A stretch of 64,000 nucleotides of DNA, from positions 59,620 to 123,619 of the forward strand of contig CAINDA010000034.1 in the NCBI GenBank assembly GCA_903847205.1. The letters are read 5' to 3'. The DNA is from an uncultured Bacteroidota bacterium (lineage in GTDB: Bacteria > Bacteroidota > Bacteroidia > 2-12-FULL-35-15). The translations under genes were made by a program, and so were the position numbers. The notes beneath the pieces were generated by a model, which was not told the DNA's origin, did not search any database, and saw nothing but the letters and a program-made list of their open reading frames with translations. Position 1 is the stretch's first letter, and each line of letters begins with the position of its first letter. This document shows positions 45,961 through 54,541 of the stretch, piece by piece.

Positions 45961-47388
45961 ATGAAAAACATTACAGTATTCATCCTTATCAGTTTTGTAA
46001 TGGCAGTTAATCTTTGTAATCCCTGCTATGCCCAGTACACCAAGCTTCATGATTTTACTGGTAATCCAGATGGCAGCGAGCTAGGTGACTATTTCTCTTT
46101 TATTTCTGATGGAACCTTTCTATATGGAATGACTGGTGGTGGAGGCTTGAACAACCTTGGAACAATTTTTAAAATAAAACCTGATGGAACCGGATATACA
46201 AAATTGCTTGACTTTGCAGGCATTTCAAATGGAGGCGGGCCCAATGGTTCTTTCATTTCTGATGGAAATTTTTTATATGGAATGACCAGAGGCGGCGGTA
46301 CAAATAATATGGGGACAATCTTTAAAATAAAACCTGATGGAACAGCTTATTATAAACTTCACGATTTTGACAGCATAAACGGAAAAATACCTTTTGGAAG
46401 CCTTTTTACTGATGGTACTTTTTTTTATGGAACCACATATTATGGCGGGACATACAATACCGGTACAATATTTAAAATAATGACAGATGGCACCGGATTT
46501 ACTAAACTGCATGATTTTGCTGTGCCAAGCGGAGAGAATTTTCCTATGGGGTCACTCATTTCTGATGGAACTTTTTTATATGGAACGACTTATGGTGCTA
46601 ACCCTGGAAATAGTGCTACAGTTTTTAAAATAAAACCCGATGGAACAGGGTATTCTACAGTATTCTCTTTTAATAACCCTGTATTTGTGAAACCTGCCGG
46701 CTCTCTTATATATGATGGAAGCTTCTTATATGGGATGACAGATGGCGGAACAAACAATATGGGAACTATTTTTAAAATAAAAACAGATGGAACCGGGTAT
46801 TTCAAAATATTAGATTTCTCAGGGGTTTCAAATGGTAACTTACCAGTAGGCTCTCTTATTTCTGATGGAACATTTTTATATGGAACAACGGAAGATGGCG
46901 GAACCGGCAATTTTGGCGGTCCTTATGGCAGTGGAGTAGCTTTTAAAATAAAACCTGATGGAACTTTGTATTCCAAACTTGTTGATTTTGTTGGTGCCTC
47001 AAATGGAGCAAATCCGTGTGGCTCTCTTTTCATTGACGGAAATTTTTTGTACGGAATGACCCACTCAGGAGGCACTGGTAGTTGTTGGGCTTCCACCGGC
47101 TGTGGAACAATCTATAAGTTAGGACTGACTACGGGAATAACCGAGAATAATGAAGCAAGTGATTTTAGTATATATCCCAATCCCTGCAATGGAATTTTCA
47201 CTATTGAAGGGAAGGAAAATGATTATACAATTTTCATAACGGATATTCTCGGACAGAAAATTTACCAATCGGAAATCAAAAACAATAAAGCTGAAATTGA
47301 TTTAAGCAGGCAGCCGAAAGGACTTTATTTTATGCAGATAACAGATGAAAATAAAAGTGTTGTAAACAAAAAAATTATTATACAATAA
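45961..47388 (+). CDS. Secreted GloVer-repeat protein with T9SS sorting domain
   Basis: A 475-residue protein with signal peptide (cleavage near PCYAQ), eight or nine GloVer repeats (GSLISDGTFLYGTT, GTIFKIKPDGTGYTKL) and a T9SS sorting domain (FSIYPNPCNGIFTIEG to NKKIIIQ). It is very similar to 8713-10119, with which it shares the same repeat wording. It sits in a ~1.7-kb segment bracketed by the hppA 3' end plus hairpin element (45701-45837) and a decayed copy of the same (47400-47534). That suggests insertion as a unit after hppA. Confidence 0.88.
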   Translation: MKNITVFILISFVMAVNLCNPCYAQYTKLHDFTGNPDGSELGDYFSFISDGTFLYGMTGGGGLNNLGTIFKIKPDGTGYTKLLDFAGISNGGGPNGSFISDGNFLYGMTRGGGTNNMGTIFKIKPDGTAYYKLHDFDSINGKIPFGSLFTDGTFFYGTTYYGGTYNTGTIFKIMTDGTGFTKLHDFAVPSGENFPMGSLISDGTFLYGTTYGANPGNSATVFKIKPDGTGYSTVFSFNNPVFVKPAGSLIYDGSFLYGMTDGGTNNMGTIFKIKTDGTGYFKILDFSGVSNGNLPVGSLISDGTFLYGTTEDGGTGNFGGPYGSGVAFKIKPDGTLYSKLVDFVGASNGANPCGSLFIDGNFLYGMTHSGGTGSCWASTGCGTIYKLGLTTGITENNEASDFSIYPNPCNGIFTIEGKENDYTIFITDILGQKIYQSEIKNNKAEIDLSRQPKGLYFMQITDENKSVVNKKIIIQ

Positions 47389-47399
47389 TGATGGCCTTA

Positions 47400-47480
47400 T
47401 ATGCAAATCAAAAGAAGAGTGCATGAAAAAAGCAGTAAAGTATACCCTGATAAGAATTAAGCCTAAGCAATATTTATATA
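47400..47480 (+). pseudogene. Decayed copy of the hppA 3' end
   Basis: ATGCAAATCAAAAGAAGAGT and following bases match the end of hppA (45702 onward) at most positions. In the hppA frame it first reads CKSKEECMK (hpp[10 protein letters not shown]), then an extra A shifts the frame. After correction it reads SSKVYPDKN and stop, against [10 protein letters not shown] and stop. The homology continues into the downstream spacer and hairpin copy 2, so this is a duplicated tail, not chance similarity. Confidence 0.8.
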
Positions 47481-47534
47481 AATGCGCCCTGATTTAATTA
47501 CAAGGGCGCATTTTGTTTTTATTGGGTATATTCG
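47481..47534 (+). repeat. Hairpin/promoter element copy 2
   Basis: AATGCGCCCTGATTTAATTA, then CAAGGGCGCATT, keeps a 10-bp stem, followed by TTGTTTTT and TATATTCG. It follows the decayed hppA tail and precedes the lipoprotein gene at 47745 by ~210 bp. The remainder of the 47389-47744 gap shows no gene. Confidence 0.8.
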
Positions 47535-47744
47535 AAGCTTGTATAAAATTACTTGATAAACTAAAAGCCTAACCATTTTAAACATTACTCCGATTAAGCC
47601 CAATTTATTTCTAAACAAATGTTATTGTTTTTGCTCATTGGTCAGCCTATTTTTGCATTGTAGTTTTCTTAAACCACAATACAAAACAAGGCGGCAGCCA
47701 ATAGCCATAAGAGTAATAAAATTAAATCTATCATAAAAAAAACT

Positions 47745-48839
47745 ATGAATAAACAATTTACCCCAAAAATCGTTTTATTTGCTGCACTGATAGCAGCAGC
47801 AATATTATTTCAGCAATGTAAAAAGAAAGATCCGGCAGCTAGCAATACCACAAATAATAGTAATAGCGGCAGTGATTACACGGATATAAATAATACTTAT
47901 GGCTTTGGTATTTTCAATAAGGTAAAAGGCATTTGGGATGGTCCTGTATCGTCTACAACAGCACTTGGCAATTTTCCAGAATGGATGATGGACTTCCGCC
48001 CAATTTCTGAAAATCAGATTTCAGGAAAAAGCGAACTTGATACAGCCAACAATATTTACATGTGTTATTTTATTGCAAAATATAATAATGAATATCGTGT
48101 ATGCTTTCGCAATGGGGGATCATGGAGCAGTATGACAAGAGTATCGTACTTTCTGGCCGACAGCGTATATGAATCTACGGCAAAATCATATTATCGATTT
48201 GCGGAAATTATTAAAGGAAAGAACCGCGCATATACTGAAGTGCTTTTTAGAAATGACAGTATGCTGATGAAGTCGTATACCAACAAAAACAATAGCTTAT
48301 CCTCTTCGACATTACACATGAGCTGGACAGCCAAATTGCAGGATAACACAACTTGTCAGGCAGCAGTAAGTCATTTTAATTTCCCAAAAAAAACAATGAC
48401 GAAAGATTTTTCAACCACCTTTGCCGGGCAGCCCGAAGCAGTGTATTATTCCTTAACAACCGGAGATCCTTACCCTGAAAGTGTGCAGCCCTACTTTGGT
48501 AAAGTAACAGTAAACTATAGCTATGCAGGGGGGTATACTCCGAATGCAAGCAAAAAGGTTTTGCTTATGATTTCAGCACAGCCGCTTATTTCGGGCAATT
48601 CGATCAATACAGCCAACCTTGCTTACAGGTCACGTGCTATTTTTTTATCAGCCGGCAATCAGAGTTGTACATTTAATGATATGCATCCCGGCACATATTA
48701 TTTATATGCCATGTATGATGCCGACGGCAATGCGGCATACAGCAGCGGAGATTGGGTAAGTACCACAAATACTGTATTTACGGTAGCTCCGCTTGGCACT
48801 GCGGCTGCCTCCACACAGATAAATTATACTATTCCATAG
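47745..48839 (+). CDS. Hypothetical lipoprotein
   Basis: A 364-residue protein with a clear lipobox (ILFQQC, Cys25) followed by KKKDPA and an Asn/Ser linker. The rest is a beta-rich globular region (WDGPVSSTTALGNFPEWMMD, AYTEVLFRNDSMLMKSYTN) and a C-terminal Ig-like part (KVLLMISAQPLISG, HPGTYYLYAMYDADGNAAYSSG). It should sit on a membrane surface. No family recognised. It is the only gene between hairpin copies 2 and 3. Confidence 0.82.
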   Translation: MNKQFTPKIVLFAALIAAAILFQQCKKKDPAASNTTNNSNSGSDYTDINNTYGFGIFNKVKGIWDGPVSSTTALGNFPEWMMDFRPISENQISGKSELDTANNIYMCYFIAKYNNEYRVCFRNGGSWSSMTRVSYFLADSVYESTAKSYYRFAEIIKGKNRAYTEVLFRNDSMLMKSYTNKNNSLSSSTLHMSWTAKLQDNTTCQAAVSHFNFPKKTMTKDFSTTFAGQPEAVYYSLTTGDPYPESVQPYFGKVTVNYSYAGGYTPNASKKVLLMISAQPLISGNSINTANLAYRSRAIFLSAGNQSCTFNDMHPGTYYLYAMYDADGNAAYSSGDWVSTTNTVFTVAPLGTAAASTQINYTIP

Positions 48840-49003
48840 TATTTTATTTTAAGAGAAGCAGGCACGCACGCAGTAATATTTTTTTCACAACCCTCATGCA
48901 TTAAGTTATTTTGCTTTAGAAATAAGCTGCGGATGAATTTTTTCAAACTTCAATCATTAATAAGAAAAAACAAACATTAATAATACAGATTGATTTTTTA
49001 TTT

Positions 49004-49056
49004 ATTCGCCCTGATTTAATTATCGGGGCGAATTTTGTTTTTAAAGGATATATTTG
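49004..49056 (+). repeat. Hairpin/promoter element copy 3
   Basis: ATTCGCCCTGAT and ATCGGGGCGAAT form a 12-bp stem. Relative to copy 1, G to T on the left and C to A on the right are paired changes that keep the stem. It is followed by TTTGTTTTTAAAGGA and TATATTTG (49049-49056), 60 bp before the next ATG. Confidence 0.82.
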
Positions 49057-49115
49057 CGGAGGATTTATTTGGTGAGCATAGCCGCTAATAATTATTTATA
49101 ACCGAATGTAATTTC

Positions 49116-49736
49116 ATGAATAAAGAATGTAAGGCTAAACCCATCAGCATTTGTGCGGTAAAGCCTATACCTCTCCTGCCCTTTATGGCTATTATGAATG
49201 GTATCACACCAAAAATTTTACTGCTGCTAACCTGCATTTTAGTATCTATAAATTCCTTCGCGCAAACAAATAAACGGGAAGGTGTTACCTACCGGGGACT
49301 TAATTATGGGATTAGTACTTTTAATAAAACAAATATTGAAGTTGGTTATGGTTTTGTTACTGACAAATACTTTGATAATGAAAACAAATATGTTTTAATT
49401 GCAGCCGACCTCTCATCAGAATTTCATTTTCGTGACAAATTTATTTTCGGCCCTAAAATTTCAAATAAATATGCTTTTCCGATTAATAGCTTAGGATTTA
49501 AGTATTTAGGCTTAATAATCGGGGCTGACTATATTGCATACAACGACTTAAGGACAATTAACAATGTGATAAGACCATCAATCGGGATACATTATTTCGT
49601 TGACGTTTTTGAATTATCTTATGGCTATAATATTCGAATCGACAATAATAATGCCCTGCCTATAAACACTCATGTTATACAATTTAGGTTTAAACCATAT
49701 ATATTTATAAAGGCCTTGGGGAAAATTTTCGGATAA
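49116..49736 (+). CDS. Hypothetical outer-membrane or secreted protein
   Basis: Up to 206 residues. The outer ATG at 49116 gives a 26-residue polar leader before the signal peptide. The ATG at 49194 (MNGITPKILLLLTCILVSIN, then SFAQ) would give an ordinary signal peptide and may be the true start. The mature part has alternating strands (TNIEVGYGFVTDKYFDNENK, FELSYGYNIRIDNN, THVIQFRFKPYIF), suggesting a small beta-barrel. Function unknown. It stands alone between hairpin copies 3 and 4. Confidence 0.7.
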   Translation: MNKECKAKPISICAVKPIPLLPFMAIMNGITPKILLLLTCILVSINSFAQTNKREGVTYRGLNYGISTFNKTNIEVGYGFVTDKYFDNENKYVLIAADLSSEFHFRDKFIFGPKISNKYAFPINSLGFKYLGLIIGADYIAYNDLRTINNVIRPSIGIHYFVDVFELSYGYNIRIDNNNALPINTHVIQFRFKPYIFIKALGKIFG

Positions 49737-50075
49737 TCAAATATAGTTTTTCAATAAATTATCTGATACAATTGCCACAGGAACTCCACCGCAATATTTA
49801 AATTTGTCCTCACATATGTCAATCAAACTCTACTCAGTAACAAAAAAAGATAAACATTAATAAACAAATAGGATTTTATATGATTGCGCCCTTATTTAAT
49901 TATCAGAACGCATTTGTTTTTATGGGGTATATTTGCAAATGAATTTATTAAATAAATAAACCCTATAGATACTGTTAGTGATATATTGGCGGCAAACATA
50001 AGACCGAGCTTAACTTTAAGCGGCATACAATAAAACGAGCGAACAAATAATATAAACATTTAGACAAATAACAAA
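49737..50075 (+). other. Intergenic region containing hairpin copy 4 and an hppA-like stop context
   Basis: The gap holds hairpin copy 4. Its left flank (49849-49882: GATAAACATTAA, then GGATTTTATATGA) matches the end of hppA and its spacer (45751-45784: GATAAACACTAA, then ATTTTATATGA), including Asp-Lys-His-stop with only a CAC/CAT change. I see no gene. Confidence 0.65.
49883..49935 (+). repeat. Hairpin/promoter element copy 4
   Basis: ATTGCGCCCTTAT, TTAATT, ATCAGAACGCATT, then TGTTTTTATGGGG and a perfect TATATTTG (49928-49935). The stem has decayed but the box is intact. Downstream, ATATTGGCGGCAA (about 49981) echoes ATATTGGCAGCAA after copy 1. Confidence 0.78.
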
Positions 50076-50648
50076 ATGAGAAAATTGGTGTTTTTTATGC
50101 ACAGTTCACTTGACGGTTTTGTGGCAGGACTTAAGGGAGAAATGGACTGGATAAACATAAACGATGCAATGTTTGACTTTGTTGCAACAATGACCGACAA
50201 AGCCGACACTGCGCTTTATGGACGAGTAACTTATGAAATGATGCAGAGTTATTGGCCCGCTGCCGGCGAACAACCAAACGCATCAAAGCATGACAAGGAA
50301 CATTCAGCTTGGTATAACAAAGTTTCAAAAGTTGTTTTATCTAAAACAATTAATGAAAAAGGGCTTTACAATACCAAAGTTATTGGTGACCAACTTGCAG
50401 ACAACATAAATAAAATAAAAAAACAGGACGGGAAAAATATTCTAATTTTCGGAAGTCCAACTGCTTCTCATTCATTATTAAGTCAAGGTTTAATTGACGA
50501 GTTTTGGTTATTTGTTAATCCAGTTTTACTTGGCCAGGGCATACCGTTATTTAAAGGTGTGACTGAAACAACTAAACTGAAACTTATAGAAACGAAAACA
50601 TTTTCTTGTGGAGTAATTGCACTTCACTACGAAACAAAACGCAATTAA
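50076..50648 (+). CDS. Dihydrofolate reductase family protein (RibD C-terminal domain)
   Basis: A 190-residue cytosolic protein of the RibD-C/DHFR-like family: MRKLVFFMHSSLDGFVAG, ALYGRVTYEMMQSYWP, NILIFGSPTASHSLLSQGLI and DEFWLFVNPVLLGQGIPLF. The whole length matches the family. Members reduce pteridine or riboflavin precursors with NADPH, but many stand-alone ones have no known substrate. It is the first gene after hairpin copy 4 and may be co-transcribed with the following two genes. Confidence 0.9.
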   Translation: MRKLVFFMHSSLDGFVAGLKGEMDWININDAMFDFVATMTDKADTALYGRVTYEMMQSYWPAAGEQPNASKHDKEHSAWYNKVSKVVLSKTINEKGLYNTKVIGDQLADNINKIKKQDGKNILIFGSPTASHSLLSQGLIDEFWLFVNPVLLGQGIPLFKGVTETTKLKLIETKTFSCGVIALHYETKRN

Positions 50649-50732
50649 TGGTAAAACCAATGCTTAATCATAAATCTTTCAAACGTTGGCAGCCATTCAT
50701 TCTATGAGACAGCGCAAAAAATCTAATAGAAT

Positions 50733-51248
50733 ATGAAAACAAAAACTATCACAATCATTATTCTCACACTAACTCTTTATAAATGCGGACCTTCAAATGA
50801 GGAAACCAAGGCAAAAAAAGCCAAAGATGATTCTATTACTTTTGCATTAAATGCTGTAAATACAGCCAGAGAGAGTGAAGAGAAAGCAATGAAAGCAGCC
50901 GCTGACTCTTTAGCAAAACTTGCTTCAAACGCAGACAATACCGGTTATGCTTTTGAACAAAATGTTGAATTGACCGGCACGCTTAGTAAATCAGCAGGCG
51001 GTGTAATGGAAACCATCGATAATTTTTATGTTTTAGAATTAACGTCTCCAATTGACGTTACCGCACCTAATGCGGATTATGAAACTCAAAAAAATGTGGA
51101 TGAAATACAAATTGGATTTAACTCGGACTCCGTATCTAATCCTGACGCCCTTTTAAACTCTAAAATAACCGTAAGAGGTGATTTATACGGCCAGCAGACT
51201 ATTCATGACCATAGGTCAGTTTTAATGAATTCAGCAGTTGTTAAATAA
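50733..51248 (+). CDS. Lipoprotein with DUF4431-like domain
   Basis: A 171-residue protein with a short lipoprotein signal (LTLTLYKC, Cys18). A charged helical linker (about 22-70, ARESEEKAMKAAADSLAKLA) leads to a beta domain (about 75-171: VELTGTLSKSAGG, FYVLELTSPIDV, SKITVRGDLYGQQTIHDHRS). The last domain resembles DUF4431, in which a TGTL start and a HxHxxVL end are typical. That match is from memory. Role unknown. Confidence 0.75.
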   Translation: MKTKTITIIILTLTLYKCGPSNEETKAKKAKDDSITFALNAVNTARESEEKAMKAAADSLAKLASNADNTGYAFEQNVELTGTLSKSAGGVMETIDNFYVLELTSPIDVTAPNADYETQKNVDEIQIGFNSDSVSNPDALLNSKITVRGDLYGQQTIHDHRSVLMNSAVVK

Positions 51249-51373
51249 ATTTCACTTAGCAGCTTGCGAAGATACAAACCCTCAAAAACGATTTTAATAC
51301 CTGTGACGGCCATTTAATCCGGCGCTTCTTAAACCCGTCATACGTTATCGGACTTTTAATAAGAGATACACCC

Positions 51374-52147
51374 ATGAAAAAGACCTACGCTCCTAAACAG
51401 ACAACCCCGCTCGGGCATACCGTTCAAGTCAACAACATTGAAATGTACTACGAGGAGCATGGAGCAGGAAGCCCTCTGCTGCTCTTGCATGGGTTTGGCG
51501 GCTGCACACAAAACTGGCATCCCTTTACCGACAAGCTCTCAGAGCACTACCGGCTGATAGTTGTTGATCTCCGCGGCCATGGTTACTCCACCAATCCCGA
51601 GAACAAGTTCACACATCGGGAAGCTGCCAGTGACGTGTTTCTCTTGCTTGAAAAGCTGGGGATTGAAAACTTCTCGGCTATGGGAATGAGTACCGGCGGG
51701 ATGATACTGCTGCACATGGCAGCGAGCCAGCCCAAGCGCATCCGCTCAATGGTATTAATTAGTGTAACTTCCCATTTCCCCGAACAGGCAAGGGCCATTA
51801 TGCGCAGAGCTTCGTTTGCCACAATGCCCCGGGAAGTGCGGGAAATGTATCGGGAATGCGCTAAACGCGGGGACGAACAGATTCAGCAGCTCATTACTCA
51901 GTTCAACGCTTTACACGACAACTACGACGATATGAATTTCACTTCGCAAAGTTTAGCAGCTATTACAGCCCGCACGCTTGTTGTGCACGGTGATCGCGAC
52001 AACTTTTTTCCGGTTGAAATTCCTGTAAGCATCTACCGTTCTATACCGGATGCCTCGTTGTGGATTATTCCTGGCGGCGACCACGTTCCTATTTTTGATT
52101 CCGCAGTTCCATTCACATCAACAGCCCTGCGATTTCTTGTTGAGTGA
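51374..52147 (+). CDS. Alpha/beta hydrolase
   Basis: A 257-residue serine hydrolase. The oxyanion HG is in LLLHGFGGCTQNW, the nucleophile elbow is GMSTGG, the acid is in VVHGDRDNFFP and the His in GGDHVPIF. It lacks a signal peptide. Codon use is visibly richer in G/C than neighbouring genes (CGGGCATACCG, CTGCTGCTCTTGCATGGG), suggesting recent acquisition from a higher-GC donor. Substrate unknown; lactonase, esterase or haloperoxidase-like activities are all possible in this family. Confidence 0.9.
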   Translation: MKKTYAPKQTTPLGHTVQVNNIEMYYEEHGAGSPLLLLHGFGGCTQNWHPFTDKLSEHYRLIVVDLRGHGYSTNPENKFTHREAASDVFLLLEKLGIENFSAMGMSTGGMILLHMAASQPKRIRSMVLISVTSHFPEQARAIMRRASFATMPREVREMYRECAKRGDEQIQQLITQFNALHDNYDDMNFTSQSLAAITARTLVVHGDRDNFFPVEIPVSIYRSIPDASLWIIPGGDHVPIFDSAVPFTSTALRFLVE

Positions 52148-52198
52148 GACAGCAGTCAGCAATAAATTATTCAGCATGTAATCAATACTGCATTATCC

Positions 52199-52251
52199 TT
52201 TGCGCAGGGATTTAATTATCAGAGCACATTTGTTTTTATGGGGTATATTTG
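52199..52251 (+). repeat. Hairpin/promoter element copy 5
   Basis: TTTGCGCAGGGATTTAATTA, TCAGAGCACATT, TGTTTTTATGGGG and a perfect TATATTTG (52244-52251). Stem pairing is largely lost while the loop, T-run and -7-like box are kept. Confidence 0.75.
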
Positions 52252-52625
52252 CATCAAGCAGATACAAGTTACATCATTCATAACTCATTAAACACGCCTT
52301 TCAGATTTATAGCTTTGATTGTATCAAAGTGTACTAACATTAGTAAAATTAGTTTTATTGGTAATACGTCTCGCAATATTGAGGAAACCATTTATTATCA
52401 TGCTCTTAACTGCAATAATTTTCCATTAATCTGCTATTTAGTGTTTTAAATCATTATTTAGTCCGGCTTTTAAAAATACATTCGCTCTCACAATTCACAA
52501 AGCCTTAGTCAATGAATCCCAAATTATTTATTATGTATTAATAATAATGCAGTTTTTTTAAACTTTTTTTTGCGCATGAATTAGTTGGAACCAAAACAAT
52601 TTGAATTTAATAAATAAAAAACAGC
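52252..52625. other. AT-rich leader region before the histidine kinase, no convincing gene
   Basis: About 370 bp between hairpin copy 5 and the kinase ATG. A 66-codon frame (52249-52449) begins inside the element and has no recognisable features, so I do not call it. No inverted repeat or riboswitch-like motif is evident. Confidence 0.5.
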
Positions 52626-54191
52626 ATGGAAACTTTAAATAAAGTTGAAAATATATTTCAAGGGTTCTTTGAATTTGCACCTGATGCTATAATTATCATT
52701 GATAGTATAGGAAAAATAAAAATGGTAAATTCTCAGGCAGAAATACTTTTTGGCTATAAAAGAGAAGAGATTATTGGAAAAAAAATAGAGATATTAATGC
52801 CTCCTGGTTTCAGAAAGGAACATCAAGATTATTGGAAAAAAAATATTGAAAACCCTAAAATTGGTGCAATTGGAATAGGAAGGCAATTATATGGACTTAA
52901 TAAGAATGGTAAAGAATTTCCAATAAAAATAAGACTTAATTATATAACATCAAATGAAGGTTTATTGATATCAGCAGATATAAGAGACATTTCCATACAA
53001 AATGAAATTGAAAGGGAATTGATAGCTGCAAGAGCAATTGCTGAGAAAGCAGCTCAAATAGCAGAAAGTGCAATGAAAGCAAAACAGCAGTTTTTGTCAA
53101 ACATGAGCCACGAAATTCGCACACCAATGACCGCAATTATAGGATTTTCAAAAGTTGTGCTAAAAACAAATTTAACCGAAAAGCAAAGAGAATATATCAC
53201 AGCCATAAAAACAAGCGGCGATTCATTGCTTGTTCTTATTAATGACATACTCGATTTAGCAAAAGTTGATGCCGGTAAAATGACATTTGAGAAAACAGCA
53301 TTTAAAATAGAATCTGATATTTCAGCGATGCTTCAGTTATTTGATTTAAAAATTAAGGAAAAGAATTTAGAGTTGATTAAAGAATATGACAGCAAAATTC
53401 CCGAAATTCTACTTGGAGATTCGGTGCGTTTAAATCAAATCCTTTTAAATTTATTAAGTAATGCAATAAAATTTACACCTAAAGGAATAATTAAGGTTTG
53501 TGTACGGCTGATATCAGAAATGGAAGACAAAGTAACCCTAGAATTTTCTGTTTCAGATACAGGGATCGGCTTAGCCGAAAATATGATATCAACTATTTTT
53601 GAAAACTTTCAGCAGGCAGCTAACAGCACCGCAAGATTGTTTGGCGGAACGGGTTTAGGACTTGCTATTGTTAAACAATTAGTAGAACGGCAAGGCGGGA
53701 CAATTAAGGTAAAAAGTAAAATAAATGAAGGTTCTGATTTCAGTTTTATATTAAGTTTTAATAAAACAAAAACGGAAATTAAGTTGGATACTGAAATCAT
53801 GAAATTGAATACTGAAATCAGGAAAAAAATAAAAGTATTAGTGGTTGAAGACGTTGCCCTGAATCAATTACTGATGAGAATTTTATTGGATGATTTTGGG
53901 TTTGAACGAGATATTGCAGAAAATGGGAAAATAGCAATTGAAAAACTGCAGACCACATCTTACGATATAATTTTAATGGACTTGCAAATGCCCATAATGA
54001 ACGGCTTTGAAGCTACTGAACACATACGCAGCAAAATGAATTCTAAAATTCCAATTATCGCTTTGACTGCTGATGTTACTGCAGAAGATTTAGCACAATG
54101 CAGAGCTATTGGAATGAATGACCACATTGCAAAACCTATAAACGAAAAATTATTATATGACAAAATAATTGGGTTGGTAATAAAACCTTAA
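52626..54191 (+). CDS. Hybrid sensor histidine kinase (PAS-HisKA-HATPase-REC)
   Basis: A 521-residue cytoplasmic protein without membrane segments. A PAS domain (about 10-125, FEFAPDAIIIIDSIGKIKMV) is followed by a short coiled coil. The HisKA phosphorylation site is His162 in NMSHEIRTPM. HATPase_c (about 270-390) shows the N box LLNLLSNAIKFTP, DTGIGL and GGTGLGLAIVKQL. A receiver domain (about 400-518) has phospho-acceptor Asp452 in IILMDLQMPIMNGFEA and the Lys in HIAKPI. The PAS presumably senses an intracellular signal. No separate response regulator or output gene is adjacent. Its transcript ends at the hairpin 54254-54276. Confidence 0.93.
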   Translation: METLNKVENIFQGFFEFAPDAIIIIDSIGKIKMVNSQAEILFGYKREEIIGKKIEILMPPGFRKEHQDYWKKNIENPKIGAIGIGRQLYGLNKNGKEFPIKIRLNYITSNEGLLISADIRDISIQNEIERELIAARAIAEKAAQIAESAMKAKQQFLSNMSHEIRTPMTAIIGFSKVVLKTNLTEKQREYITAIKTSGDSLLVLINDILDLAKVDAGKMTFEKTAFKIESDISAMLQLFDLKIKEKNLELIKEYDSKIPEILLGDSVRLNQILLNLLSNAIKFTPKGIIKVCVRLISEMEDKVTLEFSVSDTGIGLAENMISTIFENFQQAANSTARLFGGTGLGLAIVKQLVERQGGTIKVKSKINEGSDFSFILSFNKTKTEIKLDTEIMKLNTEIRKKIKVLVVEDVALNQLLMRILLDDFGFERDIAENGKIAIEKLQTTSYDIILMDLQMPIMNGFEATEHIRSKMNSKIPIIALTADVTAEDLAQCRAIGMNDHIAKPINEKLLYDKIIGLVIKP

Positions 54192-54247
54192 TAAATCACC
54201 ACAGTGATTATTATATAAATTTGCCAATTATGTTATGGATGCAGCCT

Positions 54248-54300
54248 CCCAATAGTCCCTAAGTTCCTTAGGGACTTTTTAATTCGCAGGCTCTGCCTGC
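54248..54300 (+). terminator. Terminator hairpin plus GCAGGCTCTGCCTGC, repeat family 2 copy A
   Basis: AGTCCCTAAG (54254-54263), TTC, CTTAGGGACT (54267-54276) and a T-run form a strong terminator after the histidine kinase. A second palindrome GCAGGCTCTGCCTGC (54286-54300) follows. The whole block recurs at 62941-62996. Confidence 0.8.
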
Positions 54301-54321
54301 TCTTCTTATCATTCCGCCATT

Positions 54322-54374
54322 ATTGCGCCCTAATTAAATTATACGGGCGCATTTATTATAATGGATTATATTTG
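54322..54374 (+). repeat. Hairpin/promoter element copy 6
   Basis: ATTGCGCCC, TAATTAAATTATAC, GGGCGCATT keep a 7-9-bp stem. The T-run has drifted (TATTATAATGGAT) but TATATTTG (54367-54374) is intact. It lies directly after repeat family 2 copy A. The rest of the 54192-54541 gap shows no gene. Confidence 0.78.
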
Positions 54375-54541
54375 CCTGAAGATTTATATGAAAATGAACA
54401 TTATAGATGCGCTTAGCTGTATGTTAACAAAAAACATATTAAAAAAACACCTATTTACCCTTTAACTGAAAAGCTTAGTACAAACTTTACCGCAACGAAA
54501 GAAATATTATTTTCGAACTCTATAAACAAAAACAAAATTAT

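Noticed and set aside
52249..52449. 66-codon plus-strand ORF
   Set aside because: Begins inside hairpin element copy 5, AT-rich, with no recognisable features or neighbours supporting it.
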